A stretch of 64,000 nt of DNA, taken from the NCBI RefSeq assembly GCF_000203815.1, contig NW_004457624.1, positions 2,046,001 to 2,110,000 on the forward strand, given 5' to 3'. The position numbers and the translations under genes are program-made. Numbering within the stretch: position 1 is the stretch's first letter; every line of letters starts with the position of its first letter. This stretch comes from Cavenderia fasciculata (Eukaryota; Evosea; Eumycetozoa; Acytosteliales; Cavenderiaceae). Positions 1 through 11,835 of the stretch are shown here, one piece after another. A model generated the notes under the pieces. That model was not told where the DNA came from and ran no database searches. It worked only from the letters and a program-made list of their open reading frames with translations.

Positions 1-483
1 AAATTTTAAAACAACCCAAACTTTCCTATCCAATTAAATAAATAGAAATAATATTATATAATTATTTAATTGATTTTATCTTTTGAAAATTTTGTTTAAA
101 ATTTCAAACAATATCTATTTTAAAAATAGATGCAATTATTTGAACAACAAATATCCTGTGTTTTTTTGAAATTGATTTGTTGAACAGGCACCACAAAATT
201 TGTGTGATGGGTGCCTCATCGACTTCCAACCACCCCCCATCGCACAATGACCATCAATCTTTGTCGCGATAAAACTTTTACACAACAAGGTAACAGATAA
301 AGTAGAGATAGAGAGAATGAAAAATATATTTATTCTTTTATTTATTTTGATAACACTGTATATTGGTTGTATGTAACAAGTTTGTGCACAATTACATTGA
401 TAGAATGATGAAAATTTAAGAAGAGTCAACAATATAATTAATTAAATTTAATTTAATTTTACAATATCTAATAATAATAATAG
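1..483. other. Non-coding A/T-rich sequence before the first gene
   Basis: No convincing coding exon is visible on either strand. Open frames here are short and low in complexity. A small island of mixed composition at about 180-290 has one plus-strand frame open for roughly 27 codons, but it resembles nothing in the downstream gene. The last ~60 bases are A/T-rich and end in TAATAG, so they probably form the 3' end of an intron feeding the exon at 484. Confidence 0.5.
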
Positions 484-1553
484 ATAGTAAAGGGGCATGC
501 CCAGGGATTCCAACAGAATGTACAGGTAGAGGAACATGTAATGGTACTGAATGCACATGTAATTCACCTTGGACATTTTCTGATTGTACAGATTTATTAC
601 CACAATTTGTCAATACTTCAAACACTGGTCTTTCTTTTGGTGGGTTGGCTGTCAAGGTTGGATTCTATATTAAAGATGTTGATTATTTCGGAGTCACCCG
701 TAATTTCTTTACATTGTCACTTGACACGATGACTTTGTTATCCAACTCGTCTTCATCCAATTACACTGAATCTTTGTACTCTGCCACTATAGTGTCTACT
801 ACTACTCCTATAAACACCGGATTAGTTCAAGTAGCAGTTAGAAAATACACACAAGATACTGTTGTCTTCACAGCTAGAGGTACCACTGAAAACTATGTCA
901 TCTCCAAAAACACAGTCTCCTATGTCTTGTCATTTAGTGGTTACCAAACACTATCTTCAACCAATTACTTTAGAGTCAATGTATTTGCTATGATTGACTC
1001 GGGTGTTGCCATCTCCAATCCAATATCCTCTTATGATATTGAATCTGGTTCAATATATTCCTATAAATGGGCAAATATGACACCTGTAACCACCACAACG
1101 AATGGAGCATCACTTACTTTTCGTGCAATTAGTATTGGTGTCACTGGAAATGATCCTCTTTCCCAATACTCACCAACATTATTTGACTATTCCCCATCGT
1201 CCTCACAAGCACCATCCACCTCTTTTGTCTATGCTAGATATATCTATTCAGTTAAAGAAGATGTCAATTCATCAATCTCATTTGATTTTAGTATTATTGG
1301 TAGTGGTAGCTCAAGTACAACTACTGATTCAACCTCTGCCACCACCACCACATCAACTACAACAGACTCCACATCTACCACTAGCACAACGACTGGATCA
1401 TCCACTAATTCAACTGGTTCAACTACAACGAGTACAACTACTGGATCAACAACAACAACTAATGGTAAAGATCCAAGTACATCATCACATTTGAATCCAT
1501 TCACACCTGTACTATTTATTTTATCATTCATCGTTTCACTTTTAATTATTTAG
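484..1553 (+). CDS. 3' part of an EGF-domain surface protein, probably GPI-anchored (ComC-like)
   Basis: The frame is open from the acceptor-like AG near 483-492 to the stop at 1551-1553 and contains no usable ATG before well inside the protein, so upstream exons are missing from this model. The first ~32 residues form a compact EGF-like module with six cysteines (CPGIPTEC, GTCNGTECTC, SDC). A ~220-residue extracellular domain with several N-glycosylation sequons follows; its position after EGF modules fits the supersandwich domain of dictyostelid ComC-type proteins (inference). Then come a Thr/Ser-rich stalk of ~65 residues and a hydrophobic C-terminus (FTPVLFILSFIVSLLII) without a basic tail, typical of a GPI-anchor signal. 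Likely role: cell-surface adhesion or signalling. The 5' end is either beyond the window behind a long intron or lost. Confidence 0.62.
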
Positions 1554-1639
1554 AGTCAAAAATATTAATCTTTGACAAAGAATCACCCAAATAAATAATT
1601 GTAATATTTATATTTATATTTACCGAATTATTTATTTAT

Positions 1640-2866
<1,227 letters not shown>

Positions 2867-3792
2867 TATTTGTTTGTTCGTTCTTTTTAAAACTAATGAC
2901 CCAAACACAAACAGATGTTGGTATTGGAGGGTTACTACTAAATATGATTTAAAGGGTATTTCAACCCCTCTTAATTAAAATCTGTAAAGAAAAAGTGACG
3001 AAAGAAATAAATATCCTATTGATCAAGATCTTTTGATTGGTCTGTCCAAGAATGTCTCCGAGTATGAAAAAAAATCATGTTTCTATCAAGACATTCTCAG
3101 CTTTCTAAACTTTCATTCATTCGTCTATCTATCTAACTCTACAACAGATAAGATAGTAATCTATATCTAGAGATAATATATTCAAGAAAATAAGAACAAA
3201 CAAAAAGAGTGAGAGTGAAGTGACCTGAATACTCTTTTGATGATTATTATTGAAAGGGGTGACCACCCCATTATTTGTTATTATAATTTCTGGTAGTTGA
3301 GGAACCACCACGAATAAAATTTTAATAGTTCCATTGTTGTTCTTCATGAAATAGCTAAATATCTCTCTAATAATAATAATAATAATAATAATTGTCAGAA
3401 TAATAAATGAATATTTGAATGAATGGACAAATGCGGTGGATGGTGTTGTGGACATGCATGTTGGATGTAAAATATCTTTGATTCGAAATAAAAGAAGCTT
3501 GATAGTTTACTGTTAACTGAATTCCTAGGTCAAAGGGTACCCTTCGATCGTTTTCCCTGGGTTACAAGATCATGATCGAAATCACATCGTCGAGTCGCGA
3601 CTGTATGTCTGTCACATAATCAAATCATTATCGTAATCTGTAAATAACATAAATATTACAAGACAAGAGTTATCAGCAAACTATAGTTTAGTAAACAACA
3701 ACAACAACAACAACACAACAACAACAACAACAACATCTGACTTTCTTTATTTCTCTCTCTCACACTCTTTTATATATATTAGATACAGTAAA
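2867..3792. promoter_or_regulatory. Divergent intergenic region with a cluster of palindromes
   Basis: This 926-base spacer lies between two divergent genes for secreted proteins. Most is A/T-rich. Between about 3520 and 3610 the composition is more balanced and holds AAGGGTACCCTT (3533-3544), GATCATGATC and AGTCGCGACT, all perfect palindromes and candidate sites for dimeric regulators. A CAA/ACA-rich stretch (3694-3733) sits just before the plus-strand gene, as is common in dictyostelid 5' leaders. The one longer frame on the minus strand here (3129-3455) is low-complexity and not supported as a gene. Confidence 0.5.
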
Positions 3793-5577
3793 ATGAATAT
3801 ACGAGTGTTATTATTATTACTTGTTTGTTTATTTTCAATAGCAACAATATCAGCCGATCAAAATGATGATGATCAATATCAAGTAATTCAATTCAATGTT
3901 AATCAAGATTGTAGTACTTCTCAATGTAGATATGGTGATGCGTCGAATTGGGTAGGTGGTCAAGTACCCAATTCACCTAAACAAATGGCTTTGATCGACT
4001 TTACAAGTCAACCATCAAACGCTGGTACTATTTTGATTGAATCTGACCTTGCTGTCGGTGCCATCAATCTTACCTCTACTTCGACTGCACCTGCTGTTTT
4101 ATCGGTATTGGTTGTCATTCCAGAGATCATATCGATCAAGGTTGAAACTATCACACTTGGTTCATCGCAACTTGTACTCAGTGCTGGAGTCATTGCCAGC
4201 ATTGTTACACTCAATGTCAATGGTTTGGAGAGTGGAGTGCATATTGGACAGGGATCCTTTTTGACAGTGGATACTGCCTCGTTCCACCAATCCAACATCA
4301 CGTTACAAACAAACGCCAACTTTGAGGTGCTTAATGAAGGTCTGAGTATGATCGATTGTACAGTGTACGCAGACGTCTATTCACAGCTCGAGATTACCGG
4401 CACCCAGCCAAGCAACTTGACCAATGTCCAAGCAACTATCATGGGTGACTTGACAGTTTTGGGTCACCTCGTCGTTCAATCGTCGCTTTTACAACTCTAT
4501 TCGCTCGAGTCGTCGCTTGGATGGTTGACCATCTCCTACTCGACTGTCGAGACACAAGGTAATGTGACTGTCGAGCAGGGTGTTGAACTGTACGCATCCA
4601 ACTGGATGTCGGCCTATGACCCAAACAACAATACTACTACTACCCCAACAATCGTATTCATCAACCATATGGAGACACAGGGTGGATCGGTTGTTGTCCT
4701 CGACCAGTTGTACGCGGCCGTCTTTAACAGCAGTGACTTCACCGGGCATTTGGTGGCGTCGGCATGCACCAATGTCGTGTTGAACCATTGCTACGTACAA
4801 GTATTCACATTTGAAGGTGTCGTCCCGACCACACTCTCCAGCTACAACTCGATCATCAGTAATATGAATGGAGACAATGCTACTGCTCCAACACACATAG
4901 CCTACCAAGGATACAACGAACTGCATTCTGCCAACAGCATGAGTTTCTCTCAACTCGGTCTTGTCCTTCTCAACGCATCCACACTTAATCTAACAGGTGG
5001 TATTGTCGAGATTGAAGGTGGCTATTCTTATATTGCACTCACCGACGACTCTACCTTGGCTGCCACCAACATTGATCTCACCACTACACTAATCGTATCA
5101 GAGGCATCCAACTCTACCATCATCCTTCAAGATGGTGTAGTCACTGCCAGTAAGATCATCCTCTCCAATACCAATGTCCAGTTGGGCGGTCTCCAAATCA
5201 ACGGTGATTTAACCATCACCTCTTGCAATGTGACGATATCCGACAATCTACATATCAACGGTAGTTACTTTGCCGACACGACCAGTCAATTCAACATCCT
5301 CTATCCCTACACCCTACCAACCAGTATCTATGGCCCCATTGTCACTGTAAGTGATGCCTTTTTAGCCAACACATTTTCATTTGGTCTTTCACCCAATAGT
5401 GACTCTGGAAGTATTCCAATCATCACTGTCAACACTCCATACTATCTCCTCAGTTCATCTCAACCCCTCACTACCTATTCACTATCCTTTACAACCCCAA
5501 CCTTTACATCTCTATCACCTATTTTCCAAACTGCTCAAATTGGTAACAATTATTATATCATTGTTGCTTTTAGTTAA
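3793..5577 (+). CDS. Secreted beta-helix-like protein, first of a tandem pair
   Basis: Single exon, 594 residues. It starts with a clear signal peptide (MNIRVLLLLLVCLFSIATIS, then ADQ). The mature N-terminus has two close cysteines followed by ASNWVGGQVPNSP and then TILIESDLAVGAINL. This W-GG-P pattern with a following short strand resembles the cap of right-handed parallel beta-helix or passenger-type proteins. The rest is a long series of short strands rich in V, I, L, T, S and N, consistent with a solenoid; many N-x-S/T sequons suggest heavy glycosylation. There is no C-terminal anchor. The downstream gene at 6340 is a clear paralogue of similar length and order (shared motifs include ILYPY.LPTS and QINGDLT/QINGNLS). 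Likely an extracellular matrix or sheath protein; function unknown. Confidence 0.85.
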   Translation: MNIRVLLLLLVCLFSIATISADQNDDDQYQVIQFNVNQDCSTSQCRYGDASNWVGGQVPNSPKQMALIDFTSQPSNAGTILIESDLAVGAINLTSTSTAPAVLSVLVVIPEIISIKVETITLGSSQLVLSAGVIASIVTLNVNGLESGVHIGQGSFLTVDTASFHQSNITLQTNANFEVLNEGLSMIDCTVYADVYSQLEITGTQPSNLTNVQATIMGDLTVLGHLVVQSSLLQLYSLESSLGWLTISYSTVETQGNVTVEQGVELYASNWMSAYDPNNNTTTTPTIVFINHMETQGGSVVVLDQLYAAVFNSSDFTGHLVASACTNVVLNHCYVQVFTFEGVVPTTLSSYNSIISNMNGDNATAPTHIAYQGYNELHSANSMSFSQLGLVLLNASTLNLTGGIVEIEGGYSYIALTDDSTLAATNIDLTTTLIVSEASNSTIILQDGVVTASKIILSNTNVQLGGLQINGDLTITSCNVTISDNLHINGSYFADTTSQFNILYPYTLPTSIYGPIVTVSDAFLANTFSFGLSPNSDSGSIPIITVNTPYYLLSSSQPLTTYSLSFTTPTFTSLSPIFQTAQIGNNYYIIVAFS

Positions 5578-6339
5578 AATTATTTAAATAATAATTAATT
5601 AAATAAAAGATAAAGGAAATTAAATATAAGACATTAATTCTATTATTATTATTATTATTATTTTCATCCAAAAAATTTAATTGATTTTTGGAGGGTTGTG
5701 AAAATCAGCAATCGGAACTCTGTGTTATTTTAATTGATTATATTTAATCGTAATGAATAATTATTCATTCTTTAAAGATAAAGAAAGAAAAAGTAGAAAG
5801 AGAAAGAGAGAGATGAGAATCAAATAATAATATAGATAAAAAAAGATTATCGAGATGAAAAGGTAATAGAAAATTAAATTCCTATGCAAAGAGGTATCAA
5901 TATTAGTTCCCAAAACCAACGCTTTCAAGAGTGATCACATAGACAAGTTATTTCGGGTCGACCCGAATATCTAACAGGATCACTATACACTGGAATAATC
6001 TTATTCTTTATTCCCAAGGTTGAAAACGACTACTGGTGACCAAGCTCGTCACTTTAGAGATTTCTTGATCGAAACGTGCGTCTTTTTGAAAACGAGCTCG
6101 TAAATCATTCTGACAAACCAACGAAATCAAAGGAAAACGTTACATTACTCGAGTTATTGAGAGGTAAGTCTGCTGCGAAGCATGGTCCTTATATTATATT
6201 TTATTTAACTCATTTAATTCTCAATCATATAGGTAGGCATCAGAGGCGGTGATCACTTAAACTATATAAATACGCATTTAGATCATTATTGTTGTTTAAA
6301 AAGTAAAAAAAGAAGAATATTTATTTATATTTCTATAGA
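5578..6339. promoter_or_regulatory. Spacer between the paralogues, with palindromes and a probable 5' UTR intron
   Basis: The first ~300 bases are A/T-rich 3' flank. From about 5890 to 6190 the sequence is less A/T-biased and non-coding. It holds the perfect 16-base palindrome TTCGGGTCGACCCGAA (5952-5967) and GTGATCAC at 5931-5938; a second GTGATCAC lies at 6249-6256. A donor-like GTAAGT at 6164 and acceptor ATATAG at 6232 frame a 69-base A/T-rich segment typical of a small intron, so the 6340 gene may have a spliced leader. TATAAATA-like sequence occurs at about 6264. Confidence 0.5.
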
Positions 6340-8079
6340 ATGAATAAATCAATATTATCAATAATAGTATCAGTGTTGACCATTATCGGTTTGGTATCGG
6401 CACAAAATTATCAAGTCGTTAGATTCGATGCAAGCAAAGATTGTAGTCAACAAGAATGCAGTTATTTTGACGCAACCAATTGGATTGGTGGTATCGTCCC
6501 ACAATCACCCAATCAAGCTGCCGTCATTGACTATTCATTGCAACCAGGTAATGCTGGAACCATCACCATTGAGGGTAACCTTGCTGTTGGATCGATCAAC
6601 GTTTCATCGCATGCATCTGTTTTGCCTGCCTATTTGGTGATTTCAGCTGTTGTCAAGACCGACAGTATCAACCTCTCGGCCGCCCAGTTGATTGCCGACG
6701 TTTCCAGTATCTCGGTTGGATCTCTCACCTCTACCCAGGGATCGACCATTCTCGTCGGTCCAGGCGCCATCCTCAACGCCGAAATTGCCAACATCCAAGA
6801 ATCCAACATCACCATCTCAGAGAATGGTAACTTTTTGGTGACTGGTGCATCTGCCTATATCGCCGACAGCACATTGGGTGCCGACGAATACTCGTACTTT
6901 GAATTGTCTGCTACCACCAGCAACCTTGTTCGTGTCAACCAAGATTATGTCTCCAAGTCGTTCTTGATCGCCTCTGGCTCCATCATCTTTACTACCTGTG
7001 ACTTGGCATTCTCGCGTATCAGTGTAGCTGGCACGCTCACCCTCGCCAGCCAGTCGACCATCTCCACCTACTCAAACAGCTCGGTCACCGGCACACTCTT
7101 GATCACCCAATACTCGTCGTACACGGCCACCAACCAAGGCGACATGATCTTTGTCCACCTCGCCAACATCAAGGTCCAACCAGGCGCCACCCTCCTCCTC
7201 ACCGACGTCTACTACACCGAGATCGACAACGGCGTACTTACCGGTCGTGTCACTGTCGACTCTTGTTCATTTGTCGACTTTAAACAATCACAAGTTCAAA
7301 ACCTCGTCGTCTTGAATGCACCACCCTCCAATTTCTATGTCCAAGACACCATCATCCTCAACGTTGACGCCAGCCAAATCTCAGGCCCACAAGTATACAT
7401 GGAGTTTGTCGGCTACACCGAAGTCCACGGTCTCCAAACCCAAGCTGCTTCAGTTGTCAACTTTGTCGTCTCCAACTCATCCACTCTCAGACTCACTGGC
7501 ACCTACCCAATCACAGCTGCCGGTCTCCAATCCTACATTCTCGTCCAAGACAACGGCACCTTGATTGCCAACGACATCAACCTCCAAACCACCCAAATCA
7601 TCACTAACCCAAAGATCAACCAAGCCAGCATCACCCTCGGCGAAGGTATTGCATCGTCCAACGTCGTACTCCAAAACACCAACCTCCAAGTTGGTGGCAT
7701 TCAAATCAACGGTAACCTTAGCGTCAGCAACACCTCTATCACTGCCTTTGACAATGTCCGTCTCAACGGTAGTGTTCAAGGTATCCAAGGCAGTCAATTG
7801 GCTATCCTCTACCCATACGACTTACCAACCAGCTCGTACAGCACCATCTTTACAGTATCTGGTTCCATCGTTGTCGACTATATTGCCTTTGGTCTTGCCA
7901 AAAACCCAGCTGGTTTCACACCATCCATTGTCAGTGGTTCAGTATACTACCTCTACAGTTCACCACAACCAATCACTACCACCTGTCAATTCACTACTCC
8001 ATCTGTCACCACCCTCAAACCAACTTTCAGAATTATTCAAGCCTATAAAATTAATTATCTTACTGTTACTTTTAATTAA
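6340..8079 (+). CDS. Secreted beta-helix-like protein, second of a tandem pair
   Basis: Single exon, 579 residues, signal peptide at 1-21 (MNKSILSIIVSVLTIIGLVS, then AQ). It matches the 3793 gene along its whole length: a two-cysteine start, ATNWIGGIVPQSP, GNLAVGSINV, a long Thr/Ser/Val-rich solenoid-like body, and the shared C-terminal block around AILYPYDLPTSSYS and VYYLYSS. Codon use is more biased than in the first copy, with many C-ending codons (GCC, ATC, CTC) across 6900-7700, which in dictyostelids usually accompanies high expression (inference). It follows its paralogue in the same direction, so a local tandem duplication is the simplest origin. The product is probably extracellular. 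I do not recognise a named family. Confidence 0.85.
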   Translation: MNKSILSIIVSVLTIIGLVSAQNYQVVRFDASKDCSQQECSYFDATNWIGGIVPQSPNQAAVIDYSLQPGNAGTITIEGNLAVGSINVSSHASVLPAYLVISAVVKTDSINLSAAQLIADVSSISVGSLTSTQGSTILVGPGAILNAEIANIQESNITISENGNFLVTGASAYIADSTLGADEYSYFELSATTSNLVRVNQDYVSKSFLIASGSIIFTTCDLAFSRISVAGTLTLASQSTISTYSNSSVTGTLLITQYSSYTATNQGDMIFVHLANIKVQPGATLLLTDVYYTEIDNGVLTGRVTVDSCSFVDFKQSQVQNLVVLNAPPSNFYVQDTIILNVDASQISGPQVYMEFVGYTEVHGLQTQAASVVNFVVSNSSTLRLTGTYPITAAGLQSYILVQDNGTLIANDINLQTTQIITNPKINQASITLGEGIASSNVVLQNTNLQVGGIQINGNLSVSNTSITAFDNVRLNGSVQGIQGSQLAILYPYDLPTSSYSTIFTVSGSIVVDYIAFGLAKNPAGFTPSIVSGSVYYLYSSPQPITTTCQFTTPSVTTLKPTFRIIQAYKINYLTVTFN

Positions 8080-8481
8080 AAACAAATAACAAACAAATAA
8101 CAAACAAATAATATAATATAATAGATAAATATGATGAGGAATATTTATAATAATAATAATAATATTTATAAATATCAATACACACCTTTGCAAACTCAAT
8201 CACCAAATTTAAACAACAACAAATCAACCAACCAACAATAAAAAATTAAATAATCATTTATAATTATTTGATTCAAACGTCAACCCTCCCTAATATTCAT
8301 ACCATTGTAAATAAACTAAGAATAAATTCTTATTACTGTTCTTTAAAACATACATACATACGAATACCATTCGATATTACTTTTTGGTTTCTGGACAGAC
8401 TATATTTTTTTTTTATTAGTTTGAACTTCAATCATTGTTGTTACAATCAAGAGAGAGAAAGAGTAGAGAGTAGAGAGAGAG
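8080..8481. other. A/T-rich intergenic region
   Basis: About 400 bases between two plus-strand genes. It has CAAATAA repeats just after the stop of the beta-helix gene, small A/T runs, and an AGAGAG-rich stretch (8446-8480) directly before the proposed Sec24-like start. No supported gene or RNA is seen. Confidence 0.5.
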
Positions 8482-11286
8482 ATGAATGTAAAGTTCTCAA
8501 CACAAAGGTTTCCTCATAATCGTAGGTAGATGTTATTATTATTGTTGATAGTAGTAGTCGATCTAGAGGTAGTTACTAACATACATTATAATCATCATAT
8601 TGATCAACTAAATAGCTTCAATTAAAGATGCTAGTGGAACTATTTGGGTAAATATCTGTACAGAATGAATCAAGATAGAGAGAGAGAGAGAGAGAGATGG
8701 ACTTTTAAAACTGACAATAAGCTTGTTATATTAGGGATGTGTAGTACAACCATTTAGAAATAATTATAGATGTAATGAAAATGCAAAGAATATTGATAGA
8801 TGTAAAAAGTGTCTTGGTTATATCAATCCATTTGTTACTTTTGAAAAGTCTACTTGGATATGTAATCTATGTAAACATGCCAATCATATAAGTGATGATG
8901 ACAACGAGGATACTTCATTCAAGTATGCAGATGTAGATCAAAGAAATATCTACCCTGAATTGACAAACTCAAATTTGGTATTACAAGTGGATCAAGAGGA
9001 TGACGATGAGGATCAAGACAATCTATCTGATTCAATTTACAACAATAATCCTACCTATATTGCATTGGTAGATATATCTGGTAACAATGAACAAATGGAA
9101 GTTATTAAAAGTGGTCTTGAAGCTTTAGTACATGGTATGTAAAGAAGAAGAAGTTAAATGTGAATGTGGTCTCTTCAAACAACAACAACAAATACTTATT
9201 ATTATTATTATTCGATTTTAAAGCATTACCTGATAATTCATTATTTGGAATGATAGTATATTCATACAAAATTGGAATATTTAATTTAAATTGTTCTTCA
9301 CCATCTATCAAATATCTTGATGCAATCTCCTCCTTTAATAATGATATTAGTTTAAATGATATTTTACCAATCTCTGGATTCCTTGTAAATGTATGTTTAT
9401 AATAATAATATATTATATTATATGTATATATTAATAATTTCCTCTCTTTTAGAAATCAAAACATGAATCAAATATAATGAGTGCCATATCAATATTATCA
9501 GATATAGATTCTACTATTAATCGTAAAAAAGGTGGAAGCATTAGAGCTTTGGGTCCTACCATATCACTTTTATTAAATTATTTACAATCTTCAAATCTTT
9601 CTCTACATGGTATGCGCAAATACAACAATTTAAACAAATATTAAAAAAAGTGATTACTCTTACTTACACTTTTATGTATTTAGTTAAAATTGGAATATTT
9701 ATGGCAGGTAAACCATCAGTTGGGGAAGGATCTATAGATAAAGAATATAATACTGTAGACTCTATGTATAGTAGTTTTTCATCAAAAGATTTCTTGAAAC
9801 CATCATCAAACACTTACAAATTGCTTGCTGAAAAGGCAATTCAAGTTGGTTCTCATTTCGATATCTATGCAATTGGATCAACTTATTTTGGTTTTGATAC
9901 AATTAAATATTTATGTACAATCACTGGTGGTAACCTTTACAGATATACAAATATAACTTCAACTTGTCCTCTTCCTCAAGATATGTAAGTCAAAAAAAAA
10001 AAAAAAGAAAATATAATATATTTATTCATTAAATTAAATCATTTTTATTTTCTGTGTTTTAGATATAAATTAGTTTCAAATGGATGGGGATTTCATGGAT
10101 TATTAAGAATTAGAACTAGTAGAAATTATAGTGTTGATAGTTGTTTTGGTAATTTATTACAATCAAAAACCTACAAGGATTTATATCACATTGAATCATG
10201 TTCAACCTTTACAAGTATCGCTTTTGATTTCAAATTTACCGATCCATCTGCATTTGAAGGTGGTGAAAATCAACCATTTATTCAAATTGCATTCTCCTAT
10301 ACCTATTTGCCACCAGTCGTCGAATCATCAACCGACTTGTATTCATCATCGCCATCCCTAATGGTACAAGACTCTGCCGATAGAGTTAAAAGTAATTTTA
10401 GAACATTGGAAAGAAGACTTCATGTTTTTACAGCACCAATTCATGTTGCAGACTCACCAGTAGATCTATTTAATAATATTGATTTAGAAACTACTATTTG
10501 TTTATTAACTCATAAAGTAAGAAAAAAAAAAAAAGAAAATAGTATGTAGATTTTAATTTTAATTATTTGTTTTTTTAGATTATAAAAGAATCATTAGAAA
10601 AAGGGATAAAAGAATCAAGATTATTATTATTAGGATGGTTAAGTAATTTTATTACAAGATATAATGAAAATGTTGTTATTTTATCGTCTGTTAAAAGTTC
10701 GGTTGATCTATCGTTTGGTCAAACACCACATCTCAAACCATTACCTCGATATGTTTTTGCCTTGCTAAAAGGAAAGTTACTAAAGACTATTCACAAGTCA
10801 ATGGAAGAAGATGTATTGGAAAAGAGATCGGACGATTGGATTTACACACAGGTTGTATATTCATCACTCGATCAAAAAATGTTACACCGAGCAATTTATC
10901 CTGTGTTGAGTACATATGGAGCACCCAACAATTTAGCGTCAAAATATCTCACACTGTCAACCACCACCATCACATCCAATATCTCACACATCTATCTATT
11001 GGATGCATACGACACGTTGATGGTTTACTATGCCCCACAAGCAGTATCCAACATGTACATGTTCCCACCTCCACCTGACAGTCTCATTCGCCAAACCATC
11101 TCCAACAGCAAACAGGATAGACTCATTGTACCCTCTGTCGAATATACAAAGGGCCCACTTGAACAAGTTGGACAATTCCGACAATACCTAGTGGAGGATG
11201 AAAATACCGATGGTAACTCTTATATACAATTTATTAATTCTGTTGAAGAAGGTTTAAAGAAACTTTTATCTTCTACTCTTCATTAA
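8482..11286 (+). CDS. Sec23/Sec24-family protein (Sec24-like COPII coat subunit), short form
   Basis: I reconstruct eight exons: 8482-8521, 8616-8647, 8735-9134, 9224-9390, 9453-9609, 9684-9984, 10063-10516 and 10579-11286, giving 752 residues with phase kept at every junction. The two tiny first exons encode MNVKFSTQRFPHN and PSIKDASGTIW, which line up with the stretch that precedes the zinc finger in Sec24 proteins (the P-lG-vvqPf region). Next is a Sec23/24 zinc finger (RCKKCLGYINPFV, then ICNLCKHAN), a trunk domain starting YIALVDISGN, then the beta-sandwich, helical and gelsolin-like regions. The family selects cargo for COPII vesicles at ER exit sites. The long disordered N-terminus of typical Sec24 (~1,000 residues in total) is absent, unless further 5' exons exist. 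Low conservation points to a divergent paralogue, not the main Sec24. Confidence 0.82.
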
Positions 11287-11352
11287 AATAAAAAAAATAA
11301 AACTATAGATAGATAGATATGATAAGATAGATAGATATTTACAAATAATATT

Positions 11353-11835
11353 CTATAAAGGATTTGATTTATTTTTCATATGCAACGGTATGAGTATAAA
11401 TATTGATAATAAAAGTAAGATAAAAACGACAAAACAGGTAATAGCTATTTTACTACTACCATTTCCATGTCTATTTTTTGATCCTAGTAAATAATTTAAA
11501 ATGGTTCCAAACTGTTTTTTCTCTTTTTCTTCGTCAGTCATTGTGATTGGTATCCCTGGACCATTATTTTCTTCATCAATTGGAATTATTATTAATGATT
11601 CACCACTTTTTGATTGGAAATTGGAAATATTTGAATTTTGAATTATTATACAGTTATCATTATTATTATTATTATTATTAGAATTATTTAAATTATTATT
11701 AGTATTTTGTATATGATTAGTATTATTATTATTATTTAAATTATTATTATTATTATTATTAGTATTAATATTTATATTATTTTGATTATTTTGATTATTT
11801 TGATTTGATTGAATATTATTATCTATTTCAATCAT
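11353..11835 (-). CDS. Small Asn-rich protein with a C-terminal membrane anchor
   Basis: Single exon, 160 residues. Residues 1-75 are nearly all Asn with a few Gln and Ile, a simple-sequence tract. A more complex segment follows (SGESLIIIPIDEEN, PGIPITMTDEEKEKK), then a basic patch and one hydrophobic helix (IAITCFVVFILLLLSIFIL) ending in a short lysine-bearing tail. That arrangement fits a tail-anchored protein with its N-terminus in the cytosol. No family is recognised. The gene converges with the Sec24-like gene, with 66 bases between the stops. The complex C-terminal half and clean reading frame argue it is real, but the poly-Asn half could also arise from an AAT repeat. Confidence 0.55.
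   Translation of the reverse strand: MIEIDNNIQSNQNNQNNQNNININTNNNNNNNLNNNNNTNHIQNTNNNLNNSNNNNNNNDNCIIIQNSNISNFQSKSGESLIIIPIDEENNGPGIPITMTDEEKEKKQFGTILNYLLGSKNRHGNGSSKIAITCFVVFILLLLSIFILIPLHMKNKSNPL

Noticed and set aside
136-655. Minus-strand open frames over the first exon of the EGF gene
   Set aside because: The plus strand carries a clear six-cysteine EGF module and a GPI-type end; the minus frames are low-complexity.
3129-3455. 108-codon minus-strand frame in the divergent spacer
   Set aside because: Composed of Ile and Asn runs from ATT repeats; no family match and no splice or start support.
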